Shown here: positions 48,901 through 59,808 of the stretch, one piece after another
Position numbering within the stretch: position 1 is the first letter of the stretch
How the letters are laid out: each line of letters opens with the position of its first letter
Assembly: GCA_020055645.1 (NCBI GenBank)
Contig: CM034547.1
Span: 67,552,884 to 67,616,883, forward strand
Reading direction: 5' to 3'
Source of the DNA: Tomocerus qinae
Taxonomy: Eukaryota; Arthropoda; Collembola; Entomobryomorpha; Tomoceridae
DNA: 64,000 nucleotides
The notes under the pieces: generated by a model
What the model saw: the letters and a program-made list of their open reading frames with translations, nothing else
Told to the model about the DNA's origin: nothing
The model's database searches: none
Made by a program: the position numbers and the translations under genes

Positions 48901-50615
48901 AACTTTAAAATTAAAACCTTGAAATCAGATATGCATATGAAGAAACACAACCTACCAGACCTAAACCAGTTTGTTCTGTGATTTTAGAGACTAATTTTGT
49001 CATTCTGCGACAAGTATTCTCAGAAAAGTAACAAGTTTTCCAAAAAAGCTAAGAGCTGATTTGATAATGAAGATAACGGCACGTGACTTCGAAGACTGGA
49101 TTCTTAATATTTTAATTGACGATATTGTCTTGATAACTTTCAGGGTTTCCAAGTGGCTACTTAGATCTTGCACAAGCTTACAGTGTTCTTCAATCATCTT
49201 TCCAACACGGAAAAATTCAAGGGTCGGATATTGAGAAAAGTCGAACACAATTTGTGGTAAGAATTCGAAATGGGTTTACATATAGCACAAGCTAAAATTA
49301 TTATGTAGCGGAGCTGCTTTACAGGAATGACCGATTTGTCTGTCTGTCTGTCGGACTGTTAGCACGATTACTCAAGAACGGTTTGAGATAATCAGTTCAA
49401 ACTTTCTGAACGTAATCAAGGGATGAAAAGTTAGGTCAAGTTTGAATATAGGTAGCATCAGAAATACTGTTAGCTCATTCGAAAGGATATTCGTTAGGTC
49501 AGGTCTAGGTCAAGTAGTCAAGACGTACGGGTCAGAAGGTCATTAAAAAATGCACAAAGACGGTCATTTAACGTCGCAAATCCTGGTTATTTACAAGCAT
49601 TTGACACGATTTATCTAATTTTTAGGCTTACCTGAATAATACCGACATAAGTATGGAGTATGTGACATCCTTGAAAAATTCGTTAGAGGGTTCTATAAAT
49701 GAGTCACTTGGATCCAATGTTACCTCATATGAAAAAGAGAAGATTTCCAGCTGTTTGTCTGGACTGGCATCTGTAAATATCCGCTTGAAGTCCGTTTCTG
49801 AGTTTGGGTTTTCTCAGTTAAAGTCTAGTGCTGTCAAACCCCGTGTCAAGCCGTGGTTGGATGCATTTTTTCATAGCGTAAGCTGAACGAATGTTTTCAA
49901 TAATGAAAATAAAATATTTAAAATTTACACTTACTTAATACTATATTGCTAATATAAATGAACTCGTTTGTTCAATAAAACATGCTTTTTTCTGTTCAGA
50001 GATCCTCCTACGAACTTGCCGAAGATGATTTCACGGATGACAGCGTACCAATGCAAACATTGATTACCGATTTGGACGCTTTTTTTAAATCTTTTAAAGT
50101 ATGCTTATCCCCAAGCACATACGAAGCTTTTATTTCAATGGTGACTACAGAAATTTCAATACAGATGGAGAAAGTATTACTGAAAGCAAGATTTAACCGA
50201 GTATGTGAAGTAAATGTTACTCAGTTATTAATGGTTAATTATTAAGTTCCCTTTCATAATTACTTATTTCTTTGCAGATTGGGGGCTTGCAGTTTGATAA
50301 AGAATTAAGAATATTAGTTGGCTATCTTACCAGCTCAACCACTTGGTCAGTAAGGGACAAATTCGCACGTCTTACTCAAATTACTATTCTGCTTACGTTG
50401 GAGAAAGTGTCAGAAGTTTCGGATTACTGGGGTAAGGGACCAGTAACTTGGAGATTAACTGCTCAAGAAGTCAGACAAATACTTGCTCTGAGGTAATCAT
50501 TGTAATTTACCTTTAAACTCTTCATTTATTGTACAAATTAATATCAGAACATTTATTTGAAATTTGTCAAAGGTCTGATTTTCGGCTTGAGGATGTGAAA
50601 CGTCTGAAATTGTGA
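42910..50615 (+). CDS. COG4: conserved oligomeric Golgi complex subunit 4
   Basis: Subunit of the COG tethering complex, which captures retrograde vesicles at the Golgi and binds SNARE partners. Exons: 42910-42999, 44686-44883, 44955-45132, 46514-46707, 46795-46951, 47040-47287, 47405-47566, 48294-48504, 49144-49256, 49626-49877, 50000-50200, 50278-50492, 50573-50615. All are in frame with GT/AG borders, giving 753 residues (human about 785). Conserved stretches: [93 protein letters not shown] and the terminal EDVKRLKL. The N-terminal quarter is coiled-coil-like. The acceptor at 46513 (gtctcag) restores phase; the nearer 'gag' does not. Introns 1 and 3 are large and filled with repeats. An AATAAA at about 51020 could end the transcript. 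Confidence 0.96.
43457..43622 (+). other. orphan exon-like frame in COG4 intron 1
   Basis: After an acceptor-like tttctctacag, one frame runs 54 codons ([20 protein letters not shown]..., then ...[15 protein letters not shown]) to TAA at 43620. Composition is protein-like. It cannot be a COG4 exon in the right phase: phase 0 hits a stop after seven codons. It may be a relic of another gene or transposon; not recognised. Confidence 0.25.
43690..44630. mobile_element. foldback repeat in COG4 intron 1
   Basis: 44325-44520 is a hairpin: 'ccttggactatcaaggaaca' and 'aaaggtggtttct' pair with 'agaaaccacctttt' and 'gttccttgatagtccacgg'. The downstream tail ('aaaatgcaggtccc', 'tggttgctatgcaggc') is shared with 56790-56930, and the upstream part with 690-1170. 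It is a multi-copy non-coding element. Confidence 0.6.
45338..46460. repeat. composite repeat with 40-bp minisatellite, copy B (inverted to copy A)
   Basis: Six nearly identical 40-bp units start at 45341, 45381, 45421, 45461, 45501 and 45541 (each begins GATTTTCATAGTAAACATTA), followed by diverged ones. Then come the 'gctcgcctgacgagcttata' module (45660-45960), a second diverged array (46060-46290) and two copies of 'ttgctgtaggttt'. All modules match 37060-38630 in reverse. It lies wholly within COG4 intron 3. Confidence 0.85.
47690..47920 (+). repeat. dispersed repeat, copy 3, in COG4 intron 7
   Basis: 'attctataatataatcgcgc', 'acctgactatctatg', 'catcgcctcctcccatcaac' and 'taacatatgcacgtcccatg' match copy 2 at 36880. 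It is non-coding. Confidence 0.65.
49300..49622 (+). repeat. dispersed 'gtctgtctgtc' repeat in COG4 intron 9
   Basis: It is the uninterrupted counterpart of 36100-36720: 'gctgctttacaggaatgacc', 'gtctgtctgtc', 'tgttagcacgatta', 'aacggtttgagataatcagt' and 'cgcaaatcctgg'. It fills most of the intron. Confidence 0.6.
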
Positions 50616-51143
50616 ATTGGTCGTGTAGAGTGTAGAGACTTTTCTTAATTGTATGTACAATAACATAATATATATCTAATTTAATTGTCGATATTAAATT
50701 ATATGTATTATATTTTATAAGTGCGTGCATTAATTCAAATGTTTCATGTCCAAATATCTGAATTTATTTTGACGGTCGGCGGTCATGACCTAAACCAAAA
50801 ATATATTCTTTAGGTTTTAAGATGCTTTAATATTTCATCGTTATGTAGGTAAAAGTTCTCAATGTTTTCATGTGCAATTTAATTGATTTGGTCCACTTTC
50901 AAAGCAAATTAAAAAATCTATTGGCTTGAGGACAGTCTCCTTTCTTTGAGAAAAGACCTGAAAGCACAAAATATGCCTTTTCACTTTTCATGAGTATTAT
51001 ATTACTCTTTTTTATTACTCAAATAAAATATTAGTTGAATCATGATGATAATTTGATAATGTACTTGTAGAATTGATTCTTGTATTATATTTAACAAATT
51101 ATAATATACAAATATGAAACGGGTAAATTTAATTTTCTAGTGA

Positions 51144-51398
51144 CATTATGTTAAGACCTTCGGCTTAGTTTTACTCCGGGAACAGCTGTATAATTTAGGA
51201 CAGTTAATGGGTGTTGATTCGTTAAAAGTACGTACTATGTTACAACTTCTTAATTTCATTGAACTTCGCGAGACATTTGCTCCCAAATCCTGTTTGGATG
51301 GTCTGCGACGTTTGGTCGCAACTCATAATTGGCGATGGCGATTTCTTTTCGCTGAGGAGGGGTCCATTCTCCTCTCAATCCTATGTAACAAACTGTAG
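51144..51398 (+). pseudogene. HEAT-repeat-like coding fragment
   Basis: An open frame of 84 codons between stops (TGA at 51141, TAG at 51396) reads VLLREQLYNLGQLMG, then MLQLLNFIELRE, then ATHNWRWRFLFAEE. The LxxLxxxxNWRxR pattern recalls one HEAT repeat of the PP2A-A / PP4 regulatory type, but I could not extend it on either side. It has no credible start or partner exon and sits between COG4 and PITHD1. It is most likely a broken copy; family assignment is tentative. Confidence 0.3.
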
Positions 51399-52230
51399 TT
51401 GTGTCGTTACCAAAGTTCGTGGGGAAATGAATGCTGAGATGACTTACTGAAGAAAAACTGACCGGTCTGTAGCAATAAAAAGAAATTAATTAATTGTTGG
51501 CAATAATTAACACATATGCATAATTCTATTCAAAATCATGGTTTCCGTAATATTTTTCACTGCAATGGTCAAATAATAAAAAATATATGATAATAATAAT
51601 ATGGAGGCTAAATATCTCTCTACTGACAACAATCCCGCGAAAACGTTTACCAGTCTCACTCAACAAGAATTTGTACTTGTTGAGTGAACTTCCAAATTGA
51701 AAGACTTCAGTTGTTCCGTTTTGTTCCAAGGGGACTGTGTAACACTACAGTTTATTATGTACTATGCTAAAAAAAAGTACATGTAATGATATCTTAACAT
51801 AATTACGCCTAGCTTATTTCCGTGTAAATCAGAAAGTTTTAGGGACACTGCTAAATCGGTTACAGTCACCTCCTGAAAGGGGAATTGGGGACAGACGGAA
51901 AATTAACATATTAAAGTTCGATCGATTGTCGATAGTTATAGATCATGTTGAGATCAACTACTGTATTGCCGATTGCCGCTACTTTACTCCGCCTGTTTGT
52001 AAATGTTTATTTTCAGCGTTGTTTTTTGGGAGTTTTTACGAGGTCAGCAAAATTAAACGAACATCTGATATTCGGCGTTTAGGGTTTTAAGTATATTCTT
52101 GATTTAATATTAACATCAACATTTACGTTTTGCCTACGCGTGCCGGACGATTTTTCTCAGTTGAGATGATATTTGCCCTATATTGACTACGAAAGTACGG
52201 AATTGGTATATTATAAGGAAGTATATATGA

Positions 52231-53340
52231 CTATAACACGTACTTAGTTGGATATTCAAGAAGACCGGTTGGATCTCTATGAAGTTCAAATTCCTGGACA
52301 GCTTCAGCTCGTGTATCATCAAACGTCATATGTGGTCTATTTTTGAATCTGAAATACATGCAATTATTAAAATTGCATTTTAGTACTCTGCTGACCCTAA
52401 AACATTTACAGATACAAATTCCTAACCTATAAAGATAAAGCCTAAAATGAATAAACCTATAATACAAATGAATTAACATGATATACAGGATAACACTAAG
52501 TAAGCTTACAAACGCATTCTTCCGGGATGACAGTCATCATCAGGAGCCACAAGTATAATACCCTTTAGTTTGATGTTTCCAGTAAATCTGTAAGCAACAA
52601 AGGCATGATGAGACATGAACTATATTATGACAATATTAAACTATATTTTAGGTATAAATATATTTTTGTACGGTATATTGAAGAGAAGTTCTTCATCCAC
52701 GTCACTTTCAACCATCTAGAAATGAAAAATTTTGTTACTTCTCACGAAATTAACAGACTGCAAAATAAAAATGTGTATAAAGAAATTACGGCTAGATTTA
52801 AGCAGCGGGGTCTCGTTACCTCAATTGCCCCTGTTGCTTCCGTTGCCCCCTCCCCCGTTGCCCCTAGTTCAGCCTCTTAAACTATTATCTTTGCTATTTG
52901 CTTCCCGTTACTATTTCTGCCTCTTTTTTGACCTAACCTAATTAAAATTAAGCATATTACTTGCTTGTTAGGCTTTAACAATAAAACAGTTTATTTTTTA
53001 TTAGGTTAGGTCAAATAAGAGGCAAAAATAGTGATGGGAGGCAACGGGGACAATATATTAAAGTAATAGATTAAGTGGCTAAACTAGGGGCAATGGGGGA
53101 AGGGGCAATTGAGGCAACGAGATCCCGCTGCCTAAATCCAGCCGAAATTACTGTGTCAAAGTTGAGTCTCGTTTCCCAAGGTTTGAATATGGATTTAGCC
53201 GAACCATCCACTCGTTCATTAAGACATGTTAAATTCTCTTTATCCACTTTGGTGTATAAGCTGTACTCTATTCCCATTTCAGGAGAATCTTCTTGGTGTG
53301 TATGATCCCCATTGCAGCCCCCTCCACAATTGTGAGGCAT
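52231..53340 (-). CDS. PITHD1: PITH domain protein PITHD1, apparently truncated
   Basis: PITHD1 proteins carry a PITH domain related to the proteasome-interacting domain of thioredoxin-like protein 1. Exons: 53340-53152 (MPHNCGGGCNGDHTH..., then GSAKSIFKPWE), 52715-52672 (ESDVDEELLFNIP), 52587-52510 (FTGNIKLKGIILVAPDDD) and 52348-52244 (HMTFDDTRAEA, then HRDPTGLLEYPTK). All join in frame and match the family up to about residue 139 of the usual ~210. Reading on past a donor-like AA|GTACGT gives Lys-Tyr-Val-Leu and TAG at 52231 (142 residues). I found no following exon for the C-terminal third in the 1.6 kb before COG4 ends. So the gene is truncated here, or has a very diverged last exon. Intron 1 holds a MITE. 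Confidence 0.75.
52790..53143. mobile_element. hAT-type MITE, GGCTGAATTTAGGC family, copy 5, at a splice site
   Basis: A 354-bp element in PITHD1 intron 1, with ends GGCTAGATTTAAGCAGCGG and ...CCGCTGCCTAAATCCAGCC. Perfect 8-bp target duplication GAAATTAC lies at 52782-52789 and 53144-53151. On the PITHD1 strand the duplication reads GTAATTTC, and the copy at 53151-53144 is exactly the first eight bases of the intron. Without the insert the intron would be about 74 bp. The interior carries 'cctaacctaat' and its inverse, as in copy 4. Confidence 0.92.
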
Positions 53341-56300
53341 GGTATATAATAGTCCTGTTCAAATCAACGAATTCACTGCCTCCCTGGCCCTGGTATATTA
53401 CTTTAACAGTTTCAGTAACTGCACAGATCTTATCTAGAGCCTAAATAATTAAAGACACAAATGTTTAGGTAAAAATTAAAAACAAAATATTATGCACTTC
53501 TTCGATTTAAATGGAAAATGAAAATGTGAATAATGTTTGATATTGTCAATAGAGGTTTCCCACAATTGGTGACCGGTCACTAAATTAACATGAATATGTA
53601 TTGAAATGACTCAGTACCTACCTGCCTGTGTTATCCTGGAATTGTGGGAAACGTCTATTGTCAATTGTGACTTCCTAGACTTCGTGGTCTCCGGGACCAT
53701 CACTTTTTAAAACGTTATTCAATCAATTTCTAATGTGAATTTCCTTACAGTTATTCAGTCTTCGATTGAGGCTAAAGTTGGCTATCCTGACTCCTGACCT
53801 CTGGAAATTATGCTTTGGTGTAGCAGGTATGATTTTTTAAGTAACTGTCTTGCCTATCCACTATTAGCACTGTGGCAGTGACCCAGACTCACTGTCTTGT
53901 CTTGGTCGTAATTCTGACTTTGAATTTCTAGTTTGTCTGTTAACTGTCAAGTCCTGTGGTAAAGTGGTAAAGGTAATACAGCAAAATAAATTATTAGGTA
54001 TTTTTATTTTATTGTCATCATGACGAGACAGTATTGAACTTCTTAATTCAAAATCTACAACTTTACCCGCTGGTAGACAGCAAGATGAATTAGTATGGAA
54101 ATAATAGTTCGGATACCAATGCCCCATAATGGGAAAAGTGTATTAGTAATTAATAATAGTAATAAATAATAAACATCATAACATAAGAGTCAAACGTAAA
54201 CCAAACCTTACTTATCCCAAACTTGAAATTGTGAGGAAGGAAAGGTGAAAAGATGAAAAGCTAGTTTTCTGAAATTACATTAGCATTTCGATCAATTATC
54301 ATTAGGTTACGGCCAATAAAATTGATAAGCAAATTATCTTTTGATGGCTACATTTTTCAAGAATTCAAAATAGTATTGAAATTGAAAATACGAAAATGAG
54401 TTACCTATATCCTTCTATAACGTAAAAAATATTTCGGATTTAGCTATTGAATATAAGTATGCGACCGATCCCGATGTCACTAAAATAATCATAATATTAT
54501 TAGATAAAACATTGTGAAAATGGCATTGCGTAATATGTTGATGAGGGGCAATGGGAGAATTATTGTGTACTCACAGTACTCCAGTACTCTACTCAATCAA
54601 GTTCAATTTCTATATTATAGTTAGGTAGAGTTAGGTAGATATACTTCAGTTAAGAAGCATAAAATAACTAATAAGCACCCAGTACAAAACCGAAATAAAT
54701 GTTCGGATCTCTAAAATCGGTTCTATAGTCTCCAGCCAGACCTGCCTGAGGTATAGGTCAATCAATCTACGGAGTGTTAGGAAGGAATCATATTATTGTA
54801 TTGTACTATGACTACGGACGGTATAATGTGAATAGCAGCATGTCTAGCATGTACGTATCACGTAGGATAGGGAATTAGGGAGTGAAGCTTGGCAAAAATG
54901 TAACGATTGATTTCATTTCATCCACCTGGGCTTTTATCCGAACGAGAACTTGGCTCCAGCAGCTCCAGTCAACAACGCAGCAGCAACTCTTTTCTTCCAC
55001 TCCACTCTTTCTGTTCTTTTCTGTCCATTGGACAAACAACATGTAGAGCAAACACAACTCTCTTTCCCATTTTGTTTTCTACGCCCTACTTCTTCACTTT
55101 TCTTTATTTTCTTCTAATTCCCTTTTACAGTTTTCCTCACAAATCTTCTACTCAATTTCCGTGCAGTTTTCCTGTCATTACGTTGAAATCTTTCGAGCAT
55201 TCTAACTGACGTTAGTGCTTATTCTTATTCATTATTCTAATTTAGGGAAAATGTTCTTGTTGAGTATGTCATCAGTCATCACTAATTTTAATAAGTGCAT
55301 TTACAAAAATTGGAGTATCTTTATAGGTACCTAGTTTAATTATTTTATGTATACAATTGACCAAGTCAGAGTTTTGACGGTCTATCAAACTCGTACGGTC
55401 GTACCTATATTCTATATAGTACGTACTCCATTATTTCTGTTGTTTCATGTATTTGGTTGAACTTGTGACTGTTCCAACCAAAGGGCTGTATTACAAAATA
55501 CACACACTGCACCGCAATGAACGTTTTCTGCTGATCTACTTTTAACCTTGTTTCTCATTCTCTCGTCTGAAGCATTTGTTTCTGTTGTACTCTTACACTC
55601 TTACCTTCTAAAAATACTCAGTTTTTCATTTCATCATGTCTTATTTCACCTCTTCTTTTGGTTAATGAAATCCTATTCCTCTTACCAACCATATTCATAT
55701 AAGTACTCAGATCATTATACCAGAAGCGATGAAGAGAATGCTAATATCTGTATACTGAAGGATTTACTGTCTTCACTCAAACTACCTAAAATTGATCGAG
55801 CTGTCTAATAAACAAAATAACTGCAACTTCACTTGCACCAGGTAGGTACACTCAAAATCAATGTACTGGATACTGGATAGAATCTAATCTTAGTTAATCT
55901 AATTTTAATATAGTAAAAGTTATGTGAATGAATTCCTTTCGGGACCTATTCCCCTGCGTCTATTTTCAAAAAGTCCATATTCAATATTCAAAATGATTCA
56001 GACTTGCATATACATCCGTAATCCGTACCCAATTACTATACATTTATTATTTATATATAGTAATAATTGTATCAAAAACAACATTTTGGTACCATATTAT
56101 TCCTTTCCACAGGTATAAAAAATCACAAAATTGTCTGGGTTGGAATTCCAAGTTACGAGCTCATCTATAAGTTTAGATTTTGAAACGTTCATTTGCCGTT
56201 TTTCTTGTTCATGAAAAAGAGGTAAAGAACCAACTATTTTTCCATAACATTAGTATCTACTGTTAGCAAATTATAACTTCCTTGCACCTACTATATAAAT

Positions 56301-56440
56301 AACGTCTGTGTGATAAAAAATAGTCCACTTTACATTTCCTTTCAATCTTTCTTTACGTCTTCCAAAGAAATCTCTTCTTTTTCTATGATAATTTTGAAAA
56401 TTCCATAAAATTTCCCAACTGTCGCCACAACCAAAAATTT
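53341..56440. other. gene-free AT-rich flank
   Basis: This includes the presumed PITHD1 5' flank. A minus-strand frame of about 50 codons (53445-53290, ...VKVIYQGQGGSEFVDL...) overlaps the PITHD1 start in another frame and is not called. Small frames at 54907-55209 and 55665-55808 have no splice or domain support. No repeats stand out. Confidence 0.45.
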
Positions 56441-56449
56441 TCTTCGAAT

Positions 56450-56930
56450 TAGCTAAGATGCTGGTGAAAGTTCCAGTGAAAGTTTTATATTGAGTAAAAA
56501 TTTCCTTCGCATTAGCTGATGCTGGTGAAAGTGCGAGTGAAAGTTTTATATGGAGTAAGCATACAGGAAGTGAAAGTATTATGTTTAAGTATGGACTCCA
56601 CAGGAATCCAGGAATATCCAGTAACAGATTCTATAATTCTGATGATTGATATTGTTCCTTTAAATTGTTTTAAAAAATCAAATTCCTAAAGAAATTTTAA
56701 ATTGTCCCATTTTTAGGAATTTGATTTTTTTAAAACCATTTTAAGGAACAAAAGAATTATAGAATCTTTTACTGGATATTCCTGGATTCCAAAAATGTAA
56801 GTCCCATAAAATTAGGGCTTATCCTTCGGGAAGAATAAAGCCGGATGTAAAACATTTTTTAACATGCATATAGATAGGCCAGTGTGGTTGTGGTTGCTAT
56901 GCAGGCGTTCGTGGAAAGCCTCCTTAATGT
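56450..56930. mobile_element. foldback repeat, 44-kb family
   Basis: 56603-56790 is a hairpin with arms 'ggaatccaggaatatccagt' and 'actggatattcctggattcc', continuing inward through 'agattctataatt' and its inverse. The tail 'tggttgctatgcaggcg' matches the element at 44520-44630. It is non-coding. Confidence 0.65.
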
Positions 56931-59600
56931 CTTTTTGAATCGGCATATTGCTCTTTGTGTATGATGTCTAAATCTTAAAAACTTTGAATCGATTGAACAT
57001 GAACATTGAACACATAGCTATGTGTAACCTATTCCAGCTTATCAAAGGTCTAATGAAAATGTGATATATAAGCAAAGTTGGAACATTTTCTCAAAAATGA
57101 GATTTTGAATGACTTTCAGCATTATCTTGTAGGAAATGAATGGTTCAAGTTATAGCTGAAAAGTTATATGAAATGGTTTTATTTTTAGATTTGCAGTACC
57201 TAATATTTGTCCATCTATATTGATTTGGAGAAAAAAGAAAATATCTAGACAGCAAGAGCCAAGTTAGCAGCACGCAAGTCTACAAACGATTATTTATTCA
57301 GACATTCAGAAGACCTACGGATATACAATGACTGTTTTTGTAATATATATTAGTGAACATAAGTGAATTGTCTGAAGTGACATTTTATGTTCTTGTTCTT
57401 GCTGACACTAAAGTCCCTTAAAAATGTCGAAGAAATTGAAGATCATTTTACATAACATCTTACCTCACAACGTCCAATATTACCAATATTTTGAAAATGA
57501 TCATTTTCCAGGTTTTCGTTTTCCATAACAAGACTTGTTAGCTGCATTTACGATTACCACGACTGCTGCTACGAACCTAGAAGATACTAAGCCATTCTAA
57601 ATTCCGTGCCTGTCAAGTCAAATGCAATCCGACCGAGTCCACTTCAACTTCAACCTCCGGCAGTTCACACGACTTTCAACGATTTGATTTGGAAGAACTA
57701 GAAGTATAGTATGACTGAAAATCAACAATTACACACAGTTCAGTCGTCCAAAATCGGAACAGAATCCAGACCAGAAAAGGAGTACTTATGGTAGAGACTT
57801 ATAAAACTAAATAGAATGATAGGACGAAAGCCTTAAGACAGATATGAAAATGCCTTGGAATGTGCCACGGGCTACTCGTCTATGAAAAACTAATCTACAC
57901 TACATAATTTGAATTAATGGTAAACAAGGTCTCTTTTTTCAAATATTCAATCTAGCTAACCTAAGCAATCAAATTGTATACAATCAACCAGGCTGCCCAA
58001 GATTAATTCAACTAATGCCGAAACAACAGAACTAAACGAAGAACACTTAGAAAACATCAAGACATTAACAGCTGGTCATCATCCATTCCCATCAACAGCA
58101 AGTAAAGTATTCTGATAATTTTTAACTTTCTTATTCGTTCAAGTAAGGCAGCTACAATACAAATTATACTTTTGAGTATCACAATCTTTTACTAAGTAAT
58201 AGTCTTCACTCTTCAGTTGAGACAGATTGTTATTAATCAATCAATCAGATTCATGAACACAATGTAAAAGCTTAAACATTTGGTACCTATTTAACTAGCA
58301 CAGACAGACGGTAAATCTAATTAAACCTCTACTTAATTATTACTAATTTAACAACATACTTTATTGATGCAAAGCTGTAATACAATACAAAAGCAAGCCC
58401 AATCAACTCACTTTAAGGTACTAAAATCAACAATAATATGGTATAAAAGGTATACTTATTTAGTGTTAGAATAGTAGAGGTACATAATTATATATAGACC
58501 ATAACCATAATGTTGATTAGTAATTAGTATTACTATATCATTGTGTGAAGTATGGCATGGCAAACGATTGCCTTAAAGCATGAACCATAATCAATTATAT
58601 ATTAGTTAAAACTATGCAGCGTACTAATATTATTAACAATATTCACTCACGAACATGAAAACATGCCAGAATAGAATAAAAATAGCAACATAAATAAGTA
58701 TAATAGTAAAAGTATGAAGTAAGGATCAGGAGAAATTTCTTTATTATGTATTTGAAAAATTAATGCGCACAAAACAATAATATCACGACCAGTTTGAATA
58801 GTGAAAGAATTGCAGCTATTTGCAACTTTGCTATCAAAACTCGGATTGATTCGAATTCATTGAGATGATTATTTCTACTTTATTATCACAACTCAATTAC
58901 AAATTATAAAATACAAATAATATTTGTAAAACAAATAATAGCTAACTAACAACTGCAGCAATAGCAATAAATAAAACTAGTCCAATCAATGAAAGTTAGT
59001 GTATTCATCATGAAAGACTTTGCTCTAAATAGACTTGGTCTTCTAAAGAAAAATGTAGCACTAAACAGGTAAAATTCGACTCAAAATAAATGCCTAGTAA
59101 AATGGCTAATTCATAAAATGATGCAGAAATTAAAAACACGCTAGTCCTTTAGATTACTCAAAAATGATACAGAAAATTGTAGCACATGTTAGTGGTGAAC
59201 GATAATTAATATGAGATGTACATTTACTAGATTAGCTGTATAGCTGTAGAAATTCCTATTGTACTGACGGCTTCGTTACGTTGAAATGATAGACATACAG
59301 AGAACAAAACTGATTCGCTCATGAACAAAAATCGTACGATCTACTTGGACAAAGTAAAAACACATCAGCAGACCGCGTCAGTCAGGTCAATATTGTTTTC
59401 GTGACAAATATTAATTGAACAATTTGAAATCCGAATGACTGTAAGTACTAATCCAGCCAGCAGAGCATAAACCTAATGCCAGCCTGAAACTGACTCAGAT
59501 TTCAATAGAATATTGTAAGACTTAACTCAACATCTACTAAAGCAAATTGAACCGGACCAGAACTCAAGACTCGTCAGATACATCAGACTGCGAAACAACT
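56931..59600. other. gene-free AT-rich tract
   Basis: I see no supported exon, tandem array or inverted repeat here. It could be intergenic or a long intron of a gene outside the window. Confidence 0.4.
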
Positions 59601-59605
59601 TTCTT

Positions 59606-59808
59606 TAATGGACCAATTGGCTATTCAATCAGCGCCCCTTCAGCGAGACACCACGACATTAAAAAGATAGACACAACAGCCGAGTTTCGGTCCGCCGCAG
59701 TATCCATAAACCATTAGGCGGTCGGCCGAAAGTCGGCTAAAGGTCTATTTTTTAATGTCGTGGTGTCTCGCTGAAGGGGCGCTGATTGAATAGCCAATTG
59801 GTCCATTA
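59606..59808. mobile_element. 203-bp hairpin MITE with near-perfect 59-bp arms
   Basis: The arm TAATGGACCAATTGGCTATT..., running to 'cacgacattaaaaa' (59606-59664), is repeated exactly as its reverse complement at 59750-59808. Looser pairing continues inward ('agccgagtttcgg' against 'ccgaaagtcggct'). With ATGGACC as terminus, a TA target duplication is possible, which would suggest a Tc1/mariner-type MITE. It is the youngest-looking element in the right part of the window. Confidence 0.8.

Noticed and set aside
53290-53445. Minus-strand frame of about 50 codons before PITHD1, after an acceptor-like site
   Set aside because: It overlaps the PITHD1 start in another frame and has no start codon or partner exon, so it is most likely 5' UTR and chance.
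55665-55808. 47-codon frame MKSYSSYQPYSYKYSDHY...
   Set aside because: It is short and Tyr/Ser-rich in AT-rich DNA, with no splice or homology support.
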